Shown here: one piece after another, positions 7,774 to 16,883 of the stretch
Layout: every line of letters starts with the position of its first letter
Numbering within the stretch: position 1 is the stretch's first letter
Assembly: GCF_029690045.1 (NCBI RefSeq)
Contig: NZ_CP121464.1
Span: 992,001-1,056,000, forward strand
Length of the DNA stretch: 64,000 nucleotides
DNA from: Janthinobacterium rivuli
GTDB taxonomy: Bacteria; Pseudomonadota; Gammaproteobacteria; Burkholderiales; Burkholderiaceae_D
Reading direction: 5' to 3'
Notes under the pieces: model-generated
Seen by the model: the letters and a program-made list of their open reading frames with translations, nothing else
The model's database searches: none
Told to the model about the DNA's origin: nothing
Made by a program: the position numbers and the translations under genes

Positions 7774-10038
7774 ATGCGTATCGAATGGTTGAATCAGGAA
7801 GCATTGCAGCATGGCGGGGTGACCCTGGGCGCGGCGCTGGCATCGGCGCCGGTGGCCGTTGCCGATGGCGTGTCGCGGCGCGGTTTCATGAAGGCCGGCG
7901 CGGCGGCCGGCGGCGGCTTGATGCTGGGCTTTTTCCTGCCCGGCGCAGGCAAGCTGGCGCAGGCGGCCGATGCCGCGCCCGCCAAGCCCGTGTATGCGCC
8001 GAACGCCTTCTTGCACATCGCTCCCGATAACTCGGTGACGGTGCAGGTGAACCGGCTGGAATTCGGCCAGGGCGTGCAAACGAGCTTGCCCATGCTGATC
8101 GCCGAGGAACTCGACGCCGACTGGAGCCTGGTGCACGGCGCCCTGGCGCCGGCCGGCGAGCAGTACAAGGATGCCGCCTACGGCATGCAGATGACGGGCG
8201 GTTCGGGCAGCATCGCCCACTCGTTTACGCAGTACCGCGAAATCGGCGCCAAGGCGCGCGCCATGCTGGTGGGCGCCGCTGCCGCGCAGTGGAAAGTCAG
8301 TCCCGACCAGGTGCGTGCCGCCAAGGGCGTGCTGTATGGCCCTGGCGGACAAAAGGCGACGTATGGCGAGTTTGCCGACGCGGCCATGCGCCAACCCGTG
8401 CCCGCCACCGTCAAGCTGAAAGACCCGCGCGAATTTGTCATCATCGGCAAACCCGTGAAACGCCTCGACGCGGCGGCCAAATCCACGGGAAAACAGCAGT
8501 TCGGCATCGACTTCAAGCCGCCTGGCGCGAAAGTGGCCATGGTGGCGCGTCCGCCCGTGTTTGGCGCCAAGGTGGCGACATTCGACGCCAGCAAGGCGAA
8601 AGCCATCAAGGGCGTGCTCGAGGTACTGGAAGTGAAGATCGACCGTGGCGGCAGCGGCGTGGCGGTGATTGCCGACGGTTACTGGCCTGCCAAGCAGGGA
8701 CGTGACGCTTTGGCCATCGAATGGGATACGAGCGCCGTGGAAAAGGTCAGCAGCGACAAGCAGCTGGCCGCTTTCAAGGCGCTGGCGAAAACGCCGGGCA
8801 CGGTGGCGCGCCCATTCGATGTCGCAGCGCTGGCCAAGGCGCCGAAAAAGATCGAAGCTGTGTACGAGTTCCCTTACCTGGCGCACGCGCCGATGGAGCC
8901 GCTCAACTGCGTCGTCGACCTGCAGGCCGACAAATGCACGATGTGGGTCGGTTCGCAATTCCAGACGGGTGACCAGGCGGCGATCGCGGCCACCTCCGGC
9001 CTGAAGCCGGAGCAGGTGACCTTGCACACGATGATGGCTGGCGGCGGCTTTGGCCGGCGCGCCGTGCCCTCGTCCGATTATGTGGTCGAAGCCGTCAACG
9101 TCGCCAAGGCATACCGGGCGGCAGGCAAGAGCGGCCCCTTAAAGCTGATGTGGAGCCGCGAGGATGACATCAAGGGCGGCTACTACCGGCCGTCGCATGT
9201 GCACCGCGCGCAGATCGGTCTCGACGCCAAAGGAAAAATCCTCGCCTGGGACCACACCATCGTGGGCCAGTCGATCATGGCCGGCACGCCATTCGAAGCC
9301 TTCATGGTGAAAAATGGCGTCGACGGCACCATGGTCGAAGGGATGGGCGAGCCGTACACCCTGCCGATGAAGCTGTCCGTGCACACGGCCAAGGCGAACG
9401 TGCCCGTGCTGTGGTGGCGCTCCGTCGGTTCGACGCATACGGCCTTTGTCATGGAAACTCTGATCGACGAGGCGGCGCACGTGGCGAAGATGGATCCCGT
9501 CGCCTACCGCAAGCAGCTGATCGACGCCAGGCACACGCGCCACATCGCCGCGCTGGACCTGGCCGTGGCCAAGTCCGGCTATGGCAAGAAGAAGCTGCCG
9601 AAAGGGCAGGCCTGGGGCGTGGCCATGCATGAATCGTTCAATTCTGTCGTCGCCTACGTGGTGACGGCTTCCGTGGTGGAAGGCGCGCCCAAGCTGCACC
9701 AGGTGTGGGCGGGCGTGCATTGCAACCTGGCCGTCAATCCCTTGACGATCGAGGCGCAAGTGCAGGGCGCCGCGCTGATGGCGCTGGGCATGACCATCCC
9801 CGGCGCGGCCATCACGCTCAAGGATGGCGTGGTGCAGCAGCAGAACTTCGGCGACTATCCGGTGCCGCGCATGCCCGACATGCCGGTGATCGAGGTGCAC
9901 CTGGTGCCGTCGGGCGACGCGCCGACGGGCATGGGCGAGCCGGGCGTGCCGCCATTGGCGCCTGCATTCGCCAATGCGCTGTTTGCCCTGACGGGCAAGC
10001 GCCTGCGCAAGCTGCCGTTCGACCTGGCGGCCGCATGA
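7774..10038 (+). CDS. Molybdopterin-binding subunit, aldehyde/xanthine dehydrogenase family (IorB-like), Tat-exported
   Basis: 754 residues, the large catalytic subunit paired with the upstream (2Fe-2S) protein. A twin-arginine signal (SRRGFMKAG followed by a hydrophobic stretch) begins near residue 33, which predicts periplasmic location. The C-terminal GMGEPGVPPLAPAFANAL motif contains the catalytic Glu expected beside the molybdenum. Repeated Gly-rich cofactor segments such as MTGGSGS and MAGGGFGRRAVPSSDY are present. The start at 7774 is supported by GAGGAG eight bases upstream, which makes the region before the twin arginines unusually long. A MocA-like cytidylyltransferase follows directly, consistent with a cytosine-dinucleotide form of the cofactor. 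Confidence 0.9.
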   Translation: MRIEWLNQEALQHGGVTLGAALASAPVAVADGVSRRGFMKAGAAAGGGLMLGFFLPGAGKLAQAADAAPAKPVYAPNAFLHIAPDNSVTVQVNRLEFGQGVQTSLPMLIAEELDADWSLVHGALAPAGEQYKDAAYGMQMTGGSGSIAHSFTQYREIGAKARAMLVGAAAAQWKVSPDQVRAAKGVLYGPGGQKATYGEFADAAMRQPVPATVKLKDPREFVIIGKPVKRLDAAAKSTGKQQFGIDFKPPGAKVAMVARPPVFGAKVATFDASKAKAIKGVLEVLEVKIDRGGSGVAVIADGYWPAKQGRDALAIEWDTSAVEKVSSDKQLAAFKALAKTPGTVARPFDVAALAKAPKKIEAVYEFPYLAHAPMEPLNCVVDLQADKCTMWVGSQFQTGDQAAIAATSGLKPEQVTLHTMMAGGGFGRRAVPSSDYVVEAVNVAKAYRAAGKSGPLKLMWSREDDIKGGYYRPSHVHRAQIGLDAKGKILAWDHTIVGQSIMAGTPFEAFMVKNGVDGTMVEGMGEPYTLPMKLSVHTAKANVPVLWWRSVGSTHTAFVMETLIDEAAHVAKMDPVAYRKQLIDARHTRHIAALDLAVAKSGYGKKKLPKGQAWGVAMHESFNSVVAYVVTASVVEGAPKLHQVWAGVHCNLAVNPLTIEAQVQGAALMALGMTIPGAAITLKDGVVQQQNFGDYPVPRMPDMPVIEVHLVPSGDAPTGMGEPGVPPLAPAFANALFALTGKRLRKLPFDLAAA

Positions 10039-10051
10039 CGGCAGTAGTTTT

Positions 10052-10630
10052 TTGAGTACGGTCGGCATCTTGCTGGCAGCCGGAAGGGGGCGCAGGTTCG
10101 ACCCTTCCGGCGTGCAGAACAAATTATTGCAGCCTTTGACGGAAGGCTCGCATGCGGGCTTGCCGGTCGTGGTGGCGGCGGCCAGGAACATGCTGGCGGC
10201 CCTGCCGCGCGTGCTGGCCGTGGTGCGCGCAGACGATACGCAAGTGGCGCGTGCGCTCGGTGCGCTGGGCTGCGAAGTGCGCGTCTGCCACGACGCCGAT
10301 ACTGGCATGGCCGCCTCGCTCACCTGCGCCATCGACTATGTGCGCGGCGCGCCGGGCTGGCTGATCGCCCTGGGCGACATGCCTTTCGTGGAAGCGGCTA
10401 CAATCGCCACCTTGTCGCAAGCCATCGGCGATGGCGCGCGCATCGCCGTGCCCGTGTTCCAGGGACGGCGCGGCAATCCTGTCGCGTTCAGCGCCTTTCA
10501 CTTGCCGCTGCTGCTGGCGCTCGATGGCGACCAGGGTGCGCGCAGCATCGTCAACAGCCATGCCGTGTGTGAAGTGACAGTGGACGACGGCGGCATCTTG
10601 CGCGATATTGATACACCTGACGATTTGTAA
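10052..10630 (+). CDS. MocA-like molybdenum cofactor nucleotidyltransferase
   Basis: 192 residues with the MobA/MocA nucleotidyltransferase fold: N-terminal GILLAAGRGRRFDPSG with Lys in NKLLQPL, an acidic LGDMPFV metal-binding motif near residue 105, and GRRGNPVAFS. It likely adds CMP to molybdopterin for the adjacent hydroxylase; this is inferred from context. The frame opens at TTG 10052 with only a weak ribosome site. An ATG at 10035 overlaps the stop of the upstream gene (ATGA) but is out of frame by one base across a run of six T at 10048-10053. See the finding on this point. Confidence 0.78.
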   Translation: MSTVGILLAAGRGRRFDPSGVQNKLLQPLTEGSHAGLPVVVAAARNMLAALPRVLAVVRADDTQVARALGALGCEVRVCHDADTGMAASLTCAIDYVRGAPGWLIALGDMPFVEAATIATLSQAIGDGARIAVPVFQGRRGNPVAFSAFHLPLLLALDGDQGARSIVNSHAVCEVTVDDGGILRDIDTPDDL

Positions 10631-10678
10631 GGCGGGGCAGTGGCGTTCCCGGGAAGACAGGCCAGACACGAGGAAAAC

Positions 10679-12559
10679 ATGAAGAAAGCACCGATTAAAA
10701 AAATCACCGCAAAAGCCTCCGGCAATGCCACAAGCAAAGCCGTTGCGAAAACCAGGGCGAAAACCGCACCGGCGGCCGGCATCATCTACAGCATCGCCGC
10801 AGCGGACCTGGCCGGTCACATGTTCAAGGTGACGTTGACGGTCAAGTCGCCGGCCGCCATCGGCCAGGTTCTGTCCTTGCCGGCCTGGATTCCGGGCAGC
10901 TATATGATCCGCGAATTTTCGCGCAACATCGTCAGCATCCGCGCCGAGTCCGAGGGCAAGGCCGTGGCGCTGACCAAATTGGACAAGCACTCGTGGCAAG
11001 CCGCGCCTTGCAAGGGCCCGTTGACGGTCGAATACGACGTGTATGCGTGGGATCTGTCCGTGCGGGCCGCCCACCTGGACCAGAATCACGGCTTCTTCAA
11101 CGGCACCAGCGTGTTCCTGCGCGTACTGGGCCAGGAATCCGACGCCCATGAAGTGCACATCGTGCAGCCGAAGGATGCGGCCTGCAAGACCTGGCGTGTC
11201 GCCACGACCCTGCCGGAACTCAAGGCCAAGCGCTATGGCTTCGGCAGCTACCAGGCGGCCAACTACGATGAGCTGATCGACCATCCGGTGGAGATGGGCG
11301 ACTTCGCGCTGGCCACCTTCACCGCGCATGGCGTGCCGCACGATATCGTCGTCACGGGCAAGGTGCCGAACCTGGACCTGGACCGTCTGTGCCGCGACCT
11401 GAAAGCCATTTGCGAAACGCAGATCGCTTTCTTCGAGCCGAAGACCAAGAAAGCGCCGATGGAGCGTTACGTGTTCATGACCATGGCCGTCGGCGACGGC
11501 TACGGCGGCCTCGAACACCGCGCCTCGACGGCGCTGATCTGCGCCCGCGCCGACTTGCCGACGACGGCGTCGACCAGCACGGAAATCGGCGACGGCTACC
11601 TGAAATTCCTCGGCCTGTGCAGCCACGAGTACTTCCACACCTGGAACGTCAAGCGCATCAAGCCGGCCGCTTTCGCGCCGTACAACCTGCAGGCGGAAAG
11701 CTATTCGCCGCTGCTGTGGCTATTCGAAGGCTTCACCAGCTATTACGACGACCTGATGCTGGTGCGCGCTGGCCTGATCGATGAAGCGGCCTATTTCAAA
11801 CTGCTGGGAAAAACCGTCAACAGCGTCTTGCGCGGCAGCGGCCGCAGCAAGCAAAGCGTGGCCGATTCCAGCTTCGACGCCTGGGGCAAGTACTACCGCC
11901 AGGATGAAAACGCGCCGAACGCCATCGTCAGCTACTACACCAAGGGTTCGCTGATCGCGCTGGCCTTCGACCTGACGATCCGCAGCAAGACGAATGGAGA
12001 GAAATCGCTGGACGACGTGATGCAGGCGCTGTGGCAGCGCTATGGCCGCGATTTCTACAAGGGTAAAGCGCGCGGCGTGACGCCGGCCGAAGTCGAAGCC
12101 CTGTTCGATGAGATTGCCGGCACGCGCATGAAGCCGTTCTTCGAGCGCTATATCCGCGGCACGGACGACGTGCCGCTGGCGCGCCTGCTGGCGCCGTTCG
12201 GTGTGAAATACAGCGACGCGCGCAAGGCGGAAAAAGCCAGCCTGGACGTTAACCTGGGCCGCGACGGCAACGACGCCAAACTGGCGCAGGTACACCAGGG
12301 TGGCGCCGCCCACACAGCCGGCCTGTCGGCGGGCGACGTGCTGGTGGCCGTCGACGGCTTGCGCGTGACGGGCAGCAACCTGGACACCTTGCTGGGCCGT
12401 TACGCCGTCGGCGCCAGAGTCGCCATCCACGCCTTCCGCCGCGACGAGCTGATGACGTTTGCGGCCGTGCTGCAGGGCGACCGCGTGCCTGGCGTCAGCC
12501 TGACCCTGCTGCCGACGCCAAAGAAAGCCACGGGGCCGAAGCGCCCTAGCGCTGTATAA
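10679..12559 (+). CDS. M61 family metallopeptidase with C-terminal PDZ domain
   Basis: 626 residues. The zinc motif HEYFH is in SHEYFHTWNVKRIKP near residue 320, and the third zinc ligand Glu is in LWLFEGFTSYY, both diagnostic of M61 (glycyl aminopeptidase-like). An N-terminal beta-rich domain (LPAWIPGSYMIREFSRNI) and a C-terminal PDZ domain (AGLSAGDVLVAVDGLRV) frame the catalytic part. The first 35 residues are Lys/Ala-rich with no signal peptide, so it is probably cytoplasmic. The start at 10679 has AGGAAA eight bases upstream. The physiological substrate is unknown. It follows the MocA-like gene by 48 bases. Confidence 0.88.
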   Translation: MKKAPIKKITAKASGNATSKAVAKTRAKTAPAAGIIYSIAAADLAGHMFKVTLTVKSPAAIGQVLSLPAWIPGSYMIREFSRNIVSIRAESEGKAVALTKLDKHSWQAAPCKGPLTVEYDVYAWDLSVRAAHLDQNHGFFNGTSVFLRVLGQESDAHEVHIVQPKDAACKTWRVATTLPELKAKRYGFGSYQAANYDELIDHPVEMGDFALATFTAHGVPHDIVVTGKVPNLDLDRLCRDLKAICETQIAFFEPKTKKAPMERYVFMTMAVGDGYGGLEHRASTALICARADLPTTASTSTEIGDGYLKFLGLCSHEYFHTWNVKRIKPAAFAPYNLQAESYSPLLWLFEGFTSYYDDLMLVRAGLIDEAAYFKLLGKTVNSVLRGSGRSKQSVADSSFDAWGKYYRQDENAPNAIVSYYTKGSLIALAFDLTIRSKTNGEKSLDDVMQALWQRYGRDFYKGKARGVTPAEVEALFDEIAGTRMKPFFERYIRGTDDVPLARLLAPFGVKYSDARKAEKASLDVNLGRDGNDAKLAQVHQGGAAHTAGLSAGDVLVAVDGLRVTGSNLDTLLGRYAVGARVAIHAFRRDELMTFAAVLQGDRVPGVSLTLLPTPKKATGPKRPSAV

Positions 12560-12581
12560 GCTGTTCGTCACGCGGTAAGAC

Positions 12582-12611
12582 AGAAAACCGGCCGTCACTG
12601 GCCGGTTTTCT
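12582..12611. terminator. Intrinsic terminator after the M61 peptidase
   Basis: Hairpin AGAAAACCGGCC / GGCCGGTTTTCT with a short loop and T residues on the 3' side. Confidence 0.75.
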
Positions 12612-12746
12612 ATTTCAGACTGCAATTTCTCAAATGCAACTCGTCCGCCGGCAGCTGCGGATAGCCATCATATTTACTGCAAATGAACTAATTTTTCTTT
12701 AACTAAACTAAAATTGCCGAACTGCTTATTTTAGATCGCGCCCAAC

Positions 12747-13949
12747 GTGGAAACCCTCGATCCCCGAACCATCATGCTGATGACGACCCTGATGTGCGGG
12801 GCCATGAGCATCGTCATGTTCTCGGTGTATCGCAGTTTCCGGCGCGAGGTGCATGGTCTGGGGCATTGGGCGGCCGGTTTGCTGCTGCTGGTATGCGCAT
12901 CCCTGCTGTTTGGCACCCGCGAGGTACTGCCGCCGGCCCTGTCGATGATCGCGGCCAATGCGGCGCTGGTGGCCGGCATCGGCCTGTCGATGCTGGGCAC
13001 GGAAAAATTCTTTGGCCTGGCGCCCAGCCGCCGCGCCTATCTGCTGATACTTGCCCTGGCCATCGCCGGCAATAGCTGGTGGCTGCTGGCGCGCCCGGAT
13101 TTCTCGGCGCGTGTGGCGGTCTTTTCCCTGCTGGTCTTCCTGTTTTATGCGCGCCAGGTGCAACTGGTGTGGCGTCATGGCGAACGCCATTTCTCGAGTT
13201 TTTTCTTTGGCGTGCTGATGCTGATGCAAGCCCTGGTGGTGCTGGTGCGCGGCATGTCGGCCTTGCTGCATGGCGGCGCCAGCGTGAACCTGACGGTGGC
13301 AGGCACGCCGGCCGGCATCTATCTGGCGGTCGCCAATTTCATGGCGTTGCTGCTGACGGTGGGCTTCATGACGGTGGCGACGCGCCGCCTGCAGCAGATA
13401 CTCGAGCGCCGCTCGACCCATGACCCGCTGACGCAGGTGCTGAACCGGCGCGGCTTTGGCGACGCCTATGCGCGCGAGACAGGTAATCTGCGGCGTCGCC
13501 GTTTGCCGCTGACACTGCTCAGCATCGACCTCGATTACTTCAAATTGATCAATGACCGCTACGGTCACGCGGTGGGCGACCAGGTGCTGGCGCACGTGGC
13601 CGCCGTCATCGGCAGCGCCTTGCGCGAATCGGATTGCGTGGCGCGTTTCGGCGGCGAGGAATTCGTCGTGCTGATGCCGGACATGCCGGCGCATAATGCG
13701 CTGGGCGTGGCCGAACGCATCCGCGCCTTGCTGCACGAACCCAGTCATGCGGGGCTGCCGCCGTGTACGGTCAGCATCGGCGTCGCTTGCCAGGCATCGG
13801 TGGTGGAAGGGCTGGAACAGCTGCTGTCGCGCGCCGATGCGGCCCTGTATCTGGCCAAGGAGCGGGGACGCGACCGCATCGAACTCGATACCGCCGCGGT
13901 TACTGCGGACCGGACAAGGTCCGCAGCTGGAACCGGTACTGGTCGTTGA
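12747..13949 (+). CDS. Membrane-bound diguanylate cyclase (GGDEF)
   Basis: 400 residues. The N-terminal half contains about six hydrophobic membrane segments up to residue 215, with no recognisable sensor family. A short linker (RRLQQILERRSTHDPLTQVLNRRGF) leads to a complete GGDEF domain with signature GGEEF near residue 300, metal-binding Asp in LSIDLDYFKLIND, and an RESD inhibitory I-site five residues before the signature. It should make cyclic di-GMP from GTP under product inhibition. The start is GTG 12747, chosen because it gives the METLDPRTIMLM start typical of such proteins. The 3' end overlaps the opposite-strand lipoprotein gene by 50 bases. Confidence 0.88.
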   Translation: METLDPRTIMLMTTLMCGAMSIVMFSVYRSFRREVHGLGHWAAGLLLLVCASLLFGTREVLPPALSMIAANAALVAGIGLSMLGTEKFFGLAPSRRAYLLILALAIAGNSWWLLARPDFSARVAVFSLLVFLFYARQVQLVWRHGERHFSSFFFGVLMLMQALVVLVRGMSALLHGGASVNLTVAGTPAGIYLAVANFMALLLTVGFMTVATRRLQQILERRSTHDPLTQVLNRRGFGDAYARETGNLRRRRLPLTLLSIDLDYFKLINDRYGHAVGDQVLAHVAAVIGSALRESDCVARFGGEEFVVLMPDMPAHNALGVAERIRALLHEPSHAGLPPCTVSIGVACQASVVEGLEQLLSRADAALYLAKERGRDRIELDTAAVTADRTRSAAGTGTGR

Positions 13950-14355
13950 ACAGAAAGGTTTCGGAAAAATCGAAGGTTTTGGCGTGGCGGCGCATCAGGT
14001 GTCCGGCCGGAGGAAACGCGTCTTGCACGCGCCGCACGGCGGCCAGCGCGGCGGCCGACGCTTCGCCGTCGCGCGAACGGTGCACGTGCACGTTTTTCAG
14101 TTCGCCGTCCGGCCCTACGCTCAGGTCAAGCACGACGATGGCCGGCAGCATGGGCGGCAGGCGCCCGCTGAACGTGTATGCACCGTTGGCGGCCATGATC
14201 TGCTGCGCCACCAGCGATTTGTAGGCGTCGATGCTGGCGGCCAGCTGTATCGCGGCTGGCGTGCGAGGGGGCGTGGTGTTCACCGCCGGCGGGGGCGCAG
14301 TCTGGCAAGCCGACAGCAGGACAGCGGCGGCAAGGACGGTGATCGCGTGTCTCAT
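13900..14355 (-). CDS. Lipoprotein with TonB-C-like domain
   Basis: 151 residues. The lipobox LSAC at residues 15-18 follows a short hydrophobic signal, so the mature protein is lipid-anchored at Cys18. The body contains VVLDLSVGPDGELKNVHVHRSRD, which resembles the beta-strand of TonB C-terminal domains, and ends in a Phe-rich segment. The specific role is unknown. It lies 20 bases upstream of trpC's stop on the same strand, after that operon, so it could be its last gene or a separate unit. Its last 50 bases overlap the end of the diguanylate cyclase gene head-on. Confidence 0.7.
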   Translation of the reverse strand: MRHAITVLAAAVLLSACQTAPPPAVNTTPPRTPAAIQLAASIDAYKSLVAQQIMAANGAYTFSGRLPPMLPAIVVLDLSVGPDGELKNVHVHRSRDGEASAAALAAVRRVQDAFPPAGHLMRRHAKTFDFSETFLFNDQYRFQLRTLSGPQ

Positions 14356-14375
14356 GCCTGCCAGACTACCATGCT

Positions 14376-15176
14376 TTAACTGAACAGGCGTTCCAGCTCC
14401 ACGCCCGGGTCTGGCGCGCGCATGAACGCTTCGCCCACGAGGAAGCTGTGGATGTGCGCGTCGCGCATGCGTTGCACGTCGGCCGTGCTGTGGATGCCCG
14501 ATTCCGTGATGATCAATTTGTCTTGCGGGATGCGCGGTAACAGGTTGATGGTCGTGTCGAGCGAGGTTTCGAAGGTGCGCAGGTTGCGGTTGTTGATGCC
14601 GATCAGCGCGCTCTTGAGTTTCAGAGCCGCCGTCAGTTCGTCACCGTCGTGGCTTTCGATCAGCACGCCCATGCCCAGTTCGTGAGCGCATGCTTCCATC
14701 TCCGCCATCAAGCCATGGTCGAGCGCCGCGACGATCAGGAGGATGCAGTCGGCGCCCATGGCCCGCGCTTCATAGATCTGGTACATGTCGACCATGAAAT
14801 CCTTGCGCAGCACGGGAATGGCGCAGGCGGCGCGCGCCTGCTGCAGGTATTCCACGGAGCCCTGGAAGAACTGCTCGTCCGTCAGCACGGACAGGCAGGC
14901 GGCGCCGTGTTGGGCATAGCTGGCGGCGATGTCGGCAGGGCGGAAGTCGGCGCGGATCACGCCTTTCGAGGGCGACGCTTTTTTGACTTCGGCGATGATG
15001 CCGGGCTTGCCGTCGGCGATGTGCTGGCGCAGGCTTGCTTCAAAACCGCGCAGGCCGGCGCGCAGTGCGCTGTCGCTTTCCACGTCGCCGCGCAGGCTGG
15101 CCAGGCTGCGGTGGGCTTTGGCCTTGGCCACTTCATCGGCTTTTACGGCCAGGATTTTATCGAGTATGTCGGACAT
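14376..15176 (-). CDS. trpC: Indole-3-glycerol phosphate synthase
   Basis: 266 residues, full length for the cytoplasmic TIM-barrel enzyme that closes the indole ring in tryptophan synthesis. Catalytic blocks are visible: [15 protein letters not shown] with the phosphate-side Lys, [13 protein letters not shown] with the catalytic Lys, [13 protein letters not shown] and the phosphate-binding [11 protein letters not shown] near the C-terminus. It is not fused to TrpF. It is the last of four trp genes in the order trpE-trpG-trpD-trpC, 33 bases after trpD. Confidence 0.96.
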   Translation of the reverse strand: MSDILDKILAVKADEVAKAKAHRSLASLRGDVESDSALRAGLRGFEASLRQHIADGKPGIIAEVKKASPSKGVIRADFRPADIAASYAQHGAACLSVLTDEQFFQGSVEYLQQARAACAIPVLRKDFMVDMYQIYEARAMGADCILLIVAALDHGLMAEMEACAHELGMGVLIESHDGDELTAALKLKSALIGINNRNLRTFETSLDTTINLLPRIPQDKLIITESGIHSTADVQRMRDAHIHSFLVGEAFMRAPDPGVELERLFS

Positions 15177-15209
15177 GATGGTCGCTATTCTATAAGGAGG
15201 GCGGAGGGC

Positions 15210-16253
15210 TTACGCTTGCTTTGGTGTGCCCAGCTGCTGCGTGACCTGCACGAATTGATCGAGTTTTGCCAAGGCCGCGCCCGAGCTGACGGCGGTGCGC
15301 GCGCGCGCCAGGCCGTCTTCGATCGAGCTGGCCACGCCGGCCGCGTACAGCGCCGTGCCCGCGTTCAGGGCGACGATGTCGGCGGCGGCGCCGGGTTCAC
15401 CGCGCAGCGCTTCCATCATCTTCGCCTTCGATTCGACGGCATCGGCCACCTTCAGGTTGCGGCTGGCGATCATCTGCAAACCGAAATCTTCGGGATGAAT
15501 TTCATATTCGCGGATTTCACCGTTGACCAGCTCGCCCACGAGGGTAGAGGCGCCGAGCGACACTTCATCCATATTGTCGCGGCCATACACGACGATGGCA
15601 TGCTGCGCGCCCAGGCGCTGCAGCACGCGCACCTGGATGCCGACCAGGTCGGCGTGGAACACGCCCATCAGAATGTTCGGCGCACCGGCCGGATTCGTCA
15701 GCGGCCCGAGGATATTGAAAATCGTGCGCACGCCCAGCTCCTTGCGCACGGGCGCCGCATGCTTCATGGCCGCGTGGTGGTTCGGCGCATACATGAAGCC
15801 GATGCCCGTTTGCGCGATCGACTGGGCGATCTGCTCGGGCTGCAGGTTGATGTTGACGCCCAGGGAGTCCAGCACGTCGGCGCTGCCGGACGAGGACGAG
15901 ACGCTGCGCCCGCCATGCTTGGCCACGCGCGCGCCGGCCGCGGCCGCCACGAACATCGAGGCGGTGGAAATGTTGAAGGTGTGTGCGCCGTCGCCGCCCG
16001 TGCCGACGATGTCGAGCAGGTTGGTGGTGTCGGCCATGGGCACCTTGGTGGAAAACTCGCGCATCACTTGCGCGGCGGCGGCGATTTCGCCGATGGTTTC
16101 CTTTTTCACGCGCAAGCCCACGGTCAGGGCGGCGATCATGGTGGGCGACATTTCGCCGGACATGATCTGGCGGAACAGGTACAGCATTTCGTCGTGAAAA
16201 ATTTCGCGGTGTTCGATGCAGCGCAGCAGGGCTTCTTGTGGTGTGATCGGCAT
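15210..16253 (-). CDS. trpD: Anthranilate phosphoribosyltransferase
   Basis: 347 residues. It transfers the phosphoribosyl group of PRPP to anthranilate. The PRPP-binding motif [14 protein letters not shown] is near residue 80, and [21 protein letters not shown] and the second Asp-Glu metal site (MDEVSLG) are present. The start at 16253 has AAGGAAG upstream. The open frame extends farther upstream, to 16649, but that extension overlaps trpG and has no family support. It lies 65 bases after trpG. Confidence 0.96.
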   Translation of the reverse strand: MPITPQEALLRCIEHREIFHDEMLYLFRQIMSGEMSPTMIAALTVGLRVKKETIGEIAAAAQVMREFSTKVPMADTTNLLDIVGTGGDGAHTFNISTASMFVAAAAGARVAKHGGRSVSSSSGSADVLDSLGVNINLQPEQIAQSIAQTGIGFMYAPNHHAAMKHAAPVRKELGVRTIFNILGPLTNPAGAPNILMGVFHADLVGIQVRVLQRLGAQHAIVVYGRDNMDEVSLGASTLVGELVNGEIREYEIHPEDFGLQMIASRNLKVADAVESKAKMMEALRGEPGAAADIVALNAGTALYAAGVASSIEDGLARARTAVSSGAALAKLDQFVQVTQQLGTPKQA

Positions 16254-16318
16254 GATGCTTCCTTCTTCAATGATGGCGCAGGAGGACACTGATGGCACGC
16301 CGTGGCGTGCGCGGAAAA

Positions 16319-16882
16319 TCAGCGCTCGAGAAAATTCTTCAGCAGGGCGTGGCCGTGTTCCGAGAGGATCGATTCGGGGTGGAACTGCACGCCCTCGATA
16401 TCGTATTCCCGGTGGCGCACGCCCATGATTTCGCCGTCGTCCGTCCACGCCGTCACTTCCAGGCAGGAAGGCAGCGAGGCGCGTTCGATCGCCAAAGAGT
16501 GGTAGCGGATCACTGTGAAGGGGCTGGGGATGTCCTTGAAGACACCCACGCCCGTATGCGCGATGAGGGAAGTCTTGCCATGCATGACTTGCTTGGCGCG
16601 GATGACCTTGCCGCCAAACGCTTCGCCGATGGCCTGGTGGCCCAGGCACACGCCGAGTATCGGCTTCTTGCCGGCGAAGTGCTTGAGCACTTCCACCGAA
16701 ATGCCCGCCTGTGCCGGCGCTTTTGGGCCGGGCGAGATGCAGATGCGGTCCGGGTTCAGCGCCTCGATCTGTTCGATCGTGATTTCATCGTTGCGGTAGA
16801 CCCGCACGTCTTCGCCCAATTCGCCGAAATACTGCACGATGTTGTAGGTGAAGGAGTCGTAGTTGTCGATCATGAGCAGCAT
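16319..16882 (-). CDS. trpG: Anthranilate synthase component II (glutamine amidotransferase)
   Basis: 187 residues, class I glutamine amidotransferase. Catalytic Cys is in [15 protein letters not shown] near residue 78, with His and Glu in [10 protein letters not shown] near the C-terminus; [11 protein letters not shown] is the usual N-terminus. It supplies ammonia to TrpE and may also serve p-aminobenzoate synthesis, as in many bacteria with one copy. The start ATG at 16882 is one base past the trpE stop and has GGAGGG in the trpE end, so translation is probably coupled. Confidence 0.95.
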   Translation of the reverse strand: MLLMIDNYDSFTYNIVQYFGELGEDVRVYRNDEITIEQIEALNPDRICISPGPKAPAQAGISVEVLKHFAGKKPILGVCLGHQAIGEAFGGKVIRAKQVMHGKTSLIAHTGVGVFKDIPSPFTVIRYHSLAIERASLPSCLEVTAWTDDGEIMGVRHREYDIEGVQFHPESILSEHGHALLKNFLER

Positions 16883-16883
16883 C

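Noticed and set aside
14649..16292. Long plus-strand open frame of 547 codons across trpC and trpD
   Set aside because: It is antisense to two well-supported trp genes, its composition is rich in His, Arg and Ala as expected of a shadow of GC-rich genes, and it has no family resemblance.
15210..16649. Extended trpD start at 16649
   Set aside because: It would overlap trpG by over 300 bases; the ribosome site and family N-terminus support 16253.
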